Below, in pieces: positions 22,060-30,500 of a DNA stretch of 64,000 bases. The stretch comes from Aculops lycopersici (Eukaryota > Arthropoda > Arachnida > Trombidiformes > Eriophyidae): NCBI GenBank assembly GCA_015350385.1, contig WNKI01000004.1:1053486-1117485 (forward strand). The letters are read 5' to 3'. The notes beneath the pieces are model-generated. The model saw nothing but the letters and a program-made list of their open reading frames with translations, had not been told where the DNA came from and did no database searches. The number at the start of each line of letters is the position of its first letter. The stretch's first letter is position 1. Position numbers and translations under genes: made by a program.

Positions 22060-24915
22060 ATGGAGGCAACAAAGGATATCGACAATGACAACAACAACAA
22101 TAGTGGCTGCGATCCGGCGCGAATCGTCGCCTCAGCCAGGAGCAGCCATAGATCACCAGCAGAGAGTCTATCGAGCGGGAGCAACAGTGGTAGCGGTAGC
22201 GGCGACGACGGCGACAGCGCCATAGACATTGCCTCAGCGCAAGCGTCCCACATAGCCACAGGTGGCTCCGAAACGGGCCAAGCTGCCGCTTCCAAGTTGC
22301 GTCCAATAAACGGGGCTGCAGTATCGCCATCGTCGTCTTCGTCTTCAGGTAAATCCGATAAGTTGTTACACGATTGTAATGATAACAATGCTAGCGGCGT
22401 AAAGGATGCAGCTGCTCGTAGCGGTAGTAGTCAAATCAACGAGGACTCGGCCTATTCAAAGTCCTCAGCTTCCTCTGATGGCTTCAACTCGGACGACGGC
22501 GGATCATGTTGTAGCAGTAATAGTAGTGGCGACGCTAGTGGTCGCGGCAACAAGGGATTGGTTGGTGGTCGGCGGTCGACGTCAGACCGTTCGGGCTGTC
22601 ACGCCCAAACGGAAACTGAAGTTGGAAAAGTGGACGAGCTCGGAGCGGTGGTTGTGAAGTCGCCAACGTCAAGCTCATCGTCTAGCTGCGACGAGAGCGA
22701 CCACCACGAGCAACAGCTGGGCGACTGCGTTGGATCGAATGTAAATAACAATGCAACAATCTTGCCGCCTCCGACCTCAAATCAAGGAAATGGTGGAACC
22801 AATGGCCCAGCACTGACAACCAGCATCCAGCTTTCGGGTCGACAGCAGGTGATGCGCAAACGGATCTCGACTGCTCGCATCCTACGAGGCGCCCAAGTGA
22901 TGAATTCCACGGTAATTAACAATGGCGGTCTGCCTCGGCCAATTGAGCAACAGCAACAACAACAACAGGATGGCGAGCAAATGTCGAGCTTGAGCTTGAT
23001 TAGTCAGGCGCGCTATGCGCACGTCGTGGCAAGCCAAGCAGCTAACTCACTTTCCGATTGCAACAAATCACTTGGTTGCGTTGAGGCAACAAAATCTCAC
23101 AATCAACAAGTGGAAACTGGCAGAATGGTCAAGTCGCCAATTGAGCGAGTACTAGAGGGAGTCAACGACCTTGAGAGCGGAAAGGTCGTCGACGAGGCGC
23201 TCAGGTCGCTGGCATCGCTAGACGAGGGAGTCAATTGTGCAAGTACAACGTTGGCTCAAAGTCAACAAGTGGTAGTGGCGGCGGCAATGACCACGACCAC
23301 GACGGTGCCTACTTGTGGAGAAAGTCAAACAACACCAAAACCAATAGGCTACCAACATCACCAATCGCAACCATTTAAGGCTGTTGGCCGGCAACCAATC
23401 AATTGGCAATATGAGCAGCAGCAGCAGCAGCTAATGAGCGATAAGAATCTCAAAGCTACTTGTAATGAAAAAACAACAACCACCGCCACGACCGCGATGC
23501 AAGAGAAATTGATTGGCCAATTCAAGCAGGAGATAGCCAATCTAAAGATGAGATTATTGCAGGCAAATACGTTAAACGATAATCTAGTGGCCGAGCTGCG
23601 GAATAGCAAAGAGCACCGGCATCATCATCAACAGCAACCGATGCAACAAGTCCTGCCGCGACAATACCACCATCAACAACAACAGCAGCAGCAGCAAGCT
23701 AGCCAATCAAAAGTGATGCTAACGTTTTCAAGCTCAGCCACTGGTTGCCCTAACAATGGCCACTCCAGTGGTAGTGCTAATAACAATGCAAGTGCTCATA
23801 ACCAGCAGCAATTTTACCACCAACACCAGAGAGCCGCTCCAACAACAGCAACAGCGGCAAATCCAACAAGGGAACAGCATCAGATGAACCAGAAGCGATG
23901 CTCTTCATCGGTCATCTATGTAAATGGTCTACCGGTCGCGCCACTGGCGAGCCACTCATCTGGATTAACACTCGCCAGCGCCACCAACCGAGACCACCAT
24001 AACCTCCAACTGCAGCAGCAGCAACAACAGCAGCAACAGGTGCACCACAACCACCACCAATGTGTTTCCGTTGAGGAGTTGATCGACTTCTTCCACTTCC
24101 TGCTCGATAAGCTTCACTTTCACCACGGGCGCACCTTTAAGCTTGTAAATGAATGCCAAAAGTTGACTATGAGCGCCCTTTTGGCCGGCTACAGTCATCA
24201 AATGAATCTAATCCACCACAATAGCGTTGTTATGGCCGGAAATCAGCTCCTGCAAACTCGCCATCAGCAGCAACAGGTGGACTTGGGCTCGCAGCAAGGC
24301 GAGCCAGTTGCTCAGACGTATCCTATTAGACCACCGCCACGGCGCCGCAATGCGGCCAATCGAATGCTAGGAATCGACCAGCAACCTATCTCGTCGCATC
24401 CACAACAAGCGGACAATTACCTGGCCTCTCAGTCATCTGCTATCAGTCACCAGGATAAAACTCAACAAGCACCACCACCAGTATCAGTCACTGCATCCGC
24501 AACTTCCGCTCTACAAGCAGCGAAACAAACTTTATTTTCTTTAGTTCCTATTTATTATACAAGCAATAATAACAATAATAATAATCATAGTGCCAAAAAT
24601 CAGAATGGCAAGAACCAGCAAGCAGTCCTAGAAGCAAGCCCGCAGGAACCACAACAACTTCAAGCTTCGCATCACAACCAGCCACCACCTAACATGCCAC
24701 AATTTGCCTGCACAGTGCCTGCCCAACACCTGGCCAAGGTCAAAAGCTCGCTAAGCGAGGAGATCGAACGCCATAGGGTTTACTTCAATGGCCAGCTACT
24801 TGATTTGTTGACCAGACAAAATTGGTGTGAGAGTCTAGTGGCCGAAAAGCTCAAAGTTTACAAGATAAAACAACGACAGCCTCGGGTCGCAGCAAACTCG
24901 GATAGTTATTGCTGA
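18427..24915 (+). CDS. exon 2 of large Ser/Gln/Asn-rich coiled-coil protein gene
   Basis: An unbroken 2,162-codon frame. Its only initiator-like codon near the 5' end is a TTG, and it has an in-frame stop just upstream (18406), so translation must enter by splicing; acceptor CTCTCCGCAG/TTT at 18426/18427 keeps the frame with the exon at 11069. The joined protein would be about 2,245 residues. Most of it is low-complexity (Ser, Gln, Asn, Gly, Ala runs). Ordered parts in full-length numbering: a coiled coil about 1104-1204 starting with CQQCKLFQSKLNVLIRERKQ; a second about 1773-1815; a helical block about 1963-2020 (VEELIDFFHFLLDKLHFHH); and a C-terminal helix about 2182-2235. Repeated SKSxxxL words (RSKSSLD, SKSSHSL, SKSSTSLLG, SKSMLNL) and one TQIP suggest phospho-dependent or end-binding-protein contacts. 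Family unknown; a cytoskeletal or centrosomal scaffold is a guess. Confidence 0.75.
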
Positions 24916-25643
24916 TCTGGAGATTCCTCGAGTTTTTGCCGCTTTGCTGGGTGCTCGCCAGAATCACTAGGCTCCGATATGTCCATGTCTACGTGCTCCG
25001 AATCGTTCATGACAATCGGCTCAAAATCGTCCACTTCAATGGGTTCCACGTCGTTCGAGTCACAAGGATCCGCGTCCTCATAATCACTAGGATCCACTTC
25101 GTCATCACTGGCTTCGCTGCTACTGCTCGACTCCACTACTATGGGCCTTCTTCTTGGACGATACTTGATTTTGCAAAGTCGAGGTTTTGCTGGGCTTGGT
25201 TCTGGCGCCGATAAATTAGTACTTGGTGGCGATGAAAGTGGTGAGGGGACAGATGGATCCTGTTCGACTTGTGTGGGTGTCATATCTGCAAATTTGGATT
25301 CCGTTATTGAGGGCTCTGGAGCCTCCGGCAGTGGGGATTTCGAGGGTCCGGGATCATGAGGTGATGGTGCCAAAATTTTGTCGACTTCCTCGCCAAGCTC
25401 GGAAAAGGTTTCAATAAACGCTGTAACTTTCATAATTGTTCCAATGAGTTCTATCTCCTCCTCACCAACGAAATCCTCGGTTTCTATTTCGGTAACATCC
25501 GAGTCATCCGAATCTCCCAAAGTCTCCACCTCTTGAACTCTTTTGTTGTTGATTCCATTTTCCATTGCCATCTTGTTACCGTTTGGTGGTTGTGGTGGTG
25601 TTTTCTCTTGCCTACGAGGACGAGATGCAGCTAATGCCCCCAT
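24906..25643 (-). CDS. acidic, Ser/Pro-rich hypothetical protein
   Basis: A 245-residue protein starting at ATG (MGALAASRPRRQEK); the frame extends six codons upstream only to a GTG. There are basic patches at the N-terminus (RPRRQEK) and middle (KIKYRPRRRP), then a Ser run and a strongly acidic tail ending with a possible nuclear signal (PAKRQK). A short hydrophobic helix (IELIGTIMKVTAFIETFSELGEEVDKIL, from about residue 64) is the only part likely to fold. I do not recognise the family; the composition suggests a nuclear, chromatin-associated or transcription-related protein. Its stop codon lies inside the end of the convergent large gene: the two coding sequences overlap at 24906-24915. 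Confidence 0.6.
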   Translation of the reverse strand: MGALAASRPRRQEKTPPQPPNGNKMAMENGINNKRVQEVETLGDSDDSDVTEIETEDFVGEEEIELIGTIMKVTAFIETFSELGEEVDKILAPSPHDPGPSKSPLPEAPEPSITESKFADMTPTQVEQDPSVPSPLSSPPSTNLSAPEPSPAKPRLCKIKYRPRRRPIVVESSSSSEASDDEVDPSDYEDADPCDSNDVEPIEVDDFEPIVMNDSEHVDMDISEPSDSGEHPAKRQKLEESPDQQ

Positions 25644-26056
25644 TCTCGACCTAGAGCTCACTTTTGTCTTGAAGATAATATGACGATAATATGATAGTTT
25701 AGGTAATAAAATTTGGCGCTTCTAGTGGCTGAAGAAAGGAGAAAACATTGAAACGTGTCAAAAATTGCTGTTGTGCTGACACGAGGTTGTGGTGCTTAGT
25801 TTCCATCAATTCTGTTGTTTTCTTTGTCCAAGGCCAAGAGCAAGTCTACCATTTATTAGCAAAGCGAGTAATATTTATATTTTGGACACCTGAGGTATTT
25901 CTCTTTCCCTCATTCCATGCTTCGGGGGAAGGGTAAAATCTGGCCAGTGGTCGTGGGGGAGGGGGAAGGGTCTTGCATTGAAATTTCGTGTCAGCAAATT
26001 TCATTGTTTTCGGAAAAGATGCTAATAAAATACATAAAGCGAGTGAGCTACGTTGC
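25644..26056. other. spacer between two minus-strand genes
   Basis: Holds the 3' UTR of the SMP-like gene and the promoter of the acidic protein gene. A G-rich patch lies near 25945-25970 on the plus strand. No other coding sequence was seen. Confidence 0.4.
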
Positions 26057-27532
26057 TCACTTCACACGACTAGAGTGACGATGGCGACTTCTGTGTCGAC
26101 GGCCACAACATCTAAGGAAAAAGTTTGAACATAAACAACCGCATAGAAGTGCACGAGCAGTGAGGGAAGTCATTAAGGGCAACGGGGGACTTTTGAGTTG
26201 CTCTTTGGATTTTGCCTGCAGATTAAAGCTGGCAGAATTTTGTACCTGTTCTTCATTATCCTTTGGTGGCTGGTTTTTAGCAAAATTGCCACCTCTTGGC
26301 GGCTTACCCTCAGCAAGAGCCTTCATTAATTCCTCCAGGCTAACGGTCACAGATTTTGGGTTTAAGATATTGTCGCGAATCAGTCGATTGATAGCCATTT
26401 TCACCGTCTTTAGCTCGGCCAACTCAACAAGTGCTATGCCTCTGTAGCCAAACTCAGGTAGCTCTAACAGAGTGAAGGTTATCTTGTCAATATATGGTGC
26501 CTTGCGTTTGATTGGCCCAACTTGAACACGAGCTCTGAAGCGAAGGAAAATGTCCTTTAATCCTAATCGTGAGCTGAGGCAACAAAGGTACCTATAAATG
26601 AAGGAAATTTTCATGTCACCATTGTATTCCAGGTTAAAGTCATAGGTTAGCAACTTGTCACCCTCACTCTCTGACTTTTTGTCTAATTGATTTTTCATGA
26701 TCGGATCAGAGGTCGTCTCAAATACCTCTAGCTCCTTGATTAGGGGATGCTGACTGCCTAATTGGCATCGCTCTATAAGCAATATATCAGAGTTGATTTG
26801 TTTTAGTAGGGCATAGAAGAGACGCTTGGTGCTGTCGTTGCTCCGACCCAACGAACCAGACCTGATGTTTCGCTCAAAGAAATCGTTGAGCTCGTAGTGG
26901 ATCAAGTGCGACAGGTAGGGCCAAAAGAAGGATACAATTCTATTGCACCAATCAAAGGTATCCCGTCGACGCTCCTCAATCTCGTCGGCCTCATCCGCAT
27001 CCACTTGCGACATTCTCACTGTACCCTCTATTGGCTTTTGGCCAGGTAAACCGGATGTCTGTTTTTGTTTGTCATCCTTGTGGGCGATGAGAACTCTCCT
27101 TCTTGCATCATAGCCTAAATGAGTTTGAAGAAATCTACTTCGCAACTTATAATTTTTTGACAAGGAAGAGACGTTCTTATTTACAACCAAAAAGGATTTG
27201 TAGGAATCAATATGATAGTTGACCAATGAGTAAAGAGCGATGAATAGCACGAAGAAGGCCAAGTTGCTAGAGTTTCCAGTTAATAAGTGACATGTTATAA
27301 ATACAAAACTAGTCGACAGATAGATAGAGGGGTCCAAAAGGTTTCTTTTGAATAATAGAAAACTACAAACTCTGAATGACTCGGCAGAATTTACAATGGC
27401 CAAATCGGTTGTGGCCAAGATCTTCAATTGCTCTAACCGTCTCTTAGCGGCTAATTTATCGATTGTCAGATGGGGCCCGGCAATTTTTTGTTGTTTGTCG
27501 CTCTTACAACGACCCTTATTGCTACCTCTCAT
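26057..27532 (-). CDS. SMP-domain-like membrane protein, putative lipid transfer
   Basis: 491 residues from ATG. Two adjacent hydrophobic segments (about 69-85 and 91-108) can form an ER-membrane hairpin. After a basic linker, TFDWCNRIVSFFWPYLSHLI (from about residue 192) resembles the WLNK...WPYL opening of synaptotagmin-like mitochondrial lipid-binding (SMP) domains in extended synaptotagmins. Further on, LGLKDIFLRFRARV resembles the amphipathic beta strands of that fold. Unlike extended synaptotagmins there is no C2 domain; the protein ends in a Cys-rich and then Arg/His-rich tail (LLCGCLCSNFF, RRHRSRHRHSSR), which could be palmitoylated or could be read-through of an unspliced end. It lies only 57 bp downstream of APC1 on the same strand. 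The fold assignment is tentative. Confidence 0.5.
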   Translation of the reverse strand: MRGSNKGRCKSDKQQKIAGPHLTIDKLAAKRRLEQLKILATTDLAIVNSAESFRVCSFLLFKRNLLDPSIYLSTSFVFITCHLLTGNSSNLAFFVLFIALYSLVNYHIDSYKSFLVVNKNVSSLSKNYKLRSRFLQTHLGYDARRRVLIAHKDDKQKQTSGLPGQKPIEGTVRMSQVDADEADEIEERRRDTFDWCNRIVSFFWPYLSHLIHYELNDFFERNIRSGSLGRSNDSTKRLFYALLKQINSDILLIERCQLGSQHPLIKELEVFETTSDPIMKNQLDKKSESEGDKLLTYDFNLEYNGDMKISFIYRYLCCLSSRLGLKDIFLRFRARVQVGPIKRKAPYIDKITFTLLELPEFGYRGIALVELAELKTVKMAINRLIRDNILNPKSVTVSLEELMKALAEGKPPRGGNFAKNQPPKDNEEQVQNSASFNLQAKSKEQLKSPPLPLMTSLTARALLCGCLCSNFFLRCCGRRHRSRHRHSSRVK

Positions 27533-27589
27533 AATTTATGCAGTAGCGACTAATAATAGTTGGTTATTTATTTATCTATGATAGGATTA
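27533..27589 (-). terminator. 57-bp APC1 / SMP-like gap with poly(A) signal
   Basis: The only sequence between the APC1 stop codon and the next start codon on the same strand. It contains AATAAA (minus strand, 27572-27567) within an AATAAATAA run, 18 bases after the APC1 stop. A CTATTATTAG follows before the downstream ATG. Confidence 0.6.
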
Positions 27590-30500
27590 TCATGAGGTCA
27601 ACTCTCTCAATGAGTGTAGAGTGTGAAGGTCGACCTCAGAACAAGTTAAATCATTTAGGGAGATGTAATGAGCAACTTTGGCCTCTGTATTGGTCCAATC
27701 AGTTTCCTGACTCAAGTAATCAATCCAAGCTCGTGTTGTGTCCTCTTTGTTAAACTCGGACTCAAATTGACTAATTACTGGCCTCAACAAATTATATTTG
27801 TCAGGTTGATCGTTGTTCAAGGAGAGAGCTAATCTAATTTGCTCCAATATTAGGCTCTTGAATTGGGCCTCACAAGTTCTAGATTTTGTCAACAATCGAT
27901 TCAAGGCCGAGTATTGTTCAACCCTATCCTCCTTAATGCACTCGCCGAGAGCAGACGACTTGCGCGTTTTCAGGTAACCTGGTTTCATGTTTCCAAGTAT
28001 GTGCCTCTCGATGTTTTGAACTATGTGATTATTCGATGAATCAGCTTTCTGCTTGACACTCAAACAACCCTGATCCTTCTCCAAACACTTTCTTAGTGCC
28101 TCCTTGGAGCTAATCTCAATTTTCCAATACTTTGGATCATCAACCCAAACGCAATTGATGCTGCCAACTTCGGGCAGAAGACAAGGCGCCTTGCAACGAT
28201 ATCTTACCTTCTCACCAGAGTGATTGTCCTTCTTCAACACTGTGATGCTAACATAAACTGGCTTATCCGTTAGTATGTCCCTGGGTATCAGGAGCCTCGG
28301 CTCTGATGCTAGAACATAAAGGTGCCGCAAGGCCTGCAGGTGATACCTGTTGTTGGAGCTATGGTCGGGATAGAGTGGATACAGAGCGCATACAAGGGCA
28401 GCTATCGACTCGGGCGAAATACTTAATGAGTAACGGCAATTTCCAAGGAATAGGATGCCTAATGCCAGGTGCACCGCCATATGCGAGCCATAAAAGACAC
28501 ATGGTTGCGTTACTCTTGATCTCATAAAGCGGCAAACTTTCATGACTCCTAAATCTCCAGTTCCGGCCATAATTACAGCCAAAGCGGTGACAGTAACATT
28601 CATGCAAAGTTCGAAGCAAGGTCGTCCGGCAAATTCAACCATTTTTTGCTCACCGCTTAACTGTATAAACATCTTCATGTACCCGTAAACAGTCTTGTAG
28701 GCTCTCTTATCAGCAGTTCCGGCAAATCTCAACGCAATGGCCATGCAACAACCGGCCAAGATATTGCAATAACTCTGACTGATTAGTTCGTAATCAATAT
28801 TCGAGTTCACTGAAGGAGTTTCCAATAATTTTCCATGGGCTGGGGCTGCATTCCGTTGAAAGGCATGAGTCGAGACTATTTTGGGTGCTTGACTCTCTAC
28901 CCACTCTGAGGTTGGCTGAACATCGTTCCACATGATCAATCCATAGCTTATCATTCTCAGTATCAGAAAGTCAGGCCTCACATATTCAAGCAAAGTTTGG
29001 GTCTCCGGTGCCTTCATCCAGTCAGCCACCGACTTGTTGCCCGACCGATGATACATCAAACCTAATCCCAATGTCCCGCCTGGACTCGTCACATGGGTAT
29101 TGATGTACTCCTCCTCACCGCGATGGCAATCTTGCTTTAGGTATCGCTCTCTTGTGGCTGCAGTTAACTGTTTCCTCTTTCCACCCAACATGTATAATCT
29201 GAGCTGATCAGAGGATGAGATTGTCGTGGAACCGCCTTTGCAGAGGTTGACTAGTCCAAAGGCTAGACCTGCAGATAGGGCATAGCTCTCGCGATCTAGA
29301 TGGCTATTGACCTCAGCTCCGGGCAGGCGACCAATTTCCTCTAACAGTACCTTAGATATGTGGCTGTCCCCTGATCCTTGATACAACAAGCCAACGCCCA
29401 TAATTGAAGCCGCATGAACTGGTGCGGGAACATCGAGTTCTGTTGAGTTAGGCGGCAATAGGGCGTCCACGTGGATACTCAATACCTTGATGATATTGTT
29501 GTCCCTAGTACCTCGCTTTGCTGCCGACATACCCAACAGAATGGCCAGCTTTGTGAGATCGTTGTTTTGACACAGGTAGTCGTGTAATGCCATAAGTGAC
29601 AACTTTTCGAGATGGTCATTTAAACCCAAAGCAAATAGGAAGCCAGCATGTTCGTTGTTCATATTTGATGCCGCGAGGTCCCTATCTCTGGTATCTGGAG
29701 GTAGATTACTTCTTGGCCTATTGTAATTGATCCATGTAGAATCAATGATGTTGTTTGCTGTTGAGGCACAAATGGTCAACCCTGCAGCGACTCCATTGTG
29801 GAAGTATGGCCATGGGTGAACGTTAGTATCATGAGCATGCTCTATAACGCGATCCTCGGCTAACAATCGACCTAATAGCTCTAGCATGGGAACCTCGAAG
29901 GTTTCGCCAATCACAGGCGAGTAGGTTCTCAGGCATATAGCTCCCCTGCCAACTGGCTGAGCCATGGTGCGAACATTCAACAAGTATAGATATCTCTGTA
30001 TCTCATCCTTGGTCTCATCCTCGTTCGCATTTTGCCTCTGGGTTACATTGAATTCAACAGGTGTATCTGAAGCCAACATCCGCTGCGCTTCCGCAACACG
30101 AATGTCATCTGGAAACAGCAACTTGAGTGTTTCGTCTTCATTATTTTTCGACACTGTTGCTGTTTGGGTCACTCGTGGTTGACCCTGAATCAAGGTAACT
30201 AGATCTATACGACCAACTAGCTCGTAGCACAGGTCATTCCAATGAGCAGGAGGTGATTCTCTACAGTTCAGTACAGCATCCCAAAGATATAAGTTGATAC
30301 CCTCAGGTAGGGCGGATAAGCTAGATCTAGTTTGTCCCAACTCAACCATAAGTTCAACAACACGTTGATCAGATTTGATAGTTCTCCTAGGTACTTTTGT
30401 AAGTAAATTAACTGATTTGAATTCTTGTAACTCTGATGAGATAGGCCTTAGACCTTTTTCGATGTTAATATTAAACATCTCACAGAATAACGATAAAACA

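Noticed and set aside
28359..28619. Antisense frames inside APC1, OTUD5, ORP9, PSMB7 and NUF2
   Set aside because: Shadows of strong coding genes on the other strand, with no domain of their own.
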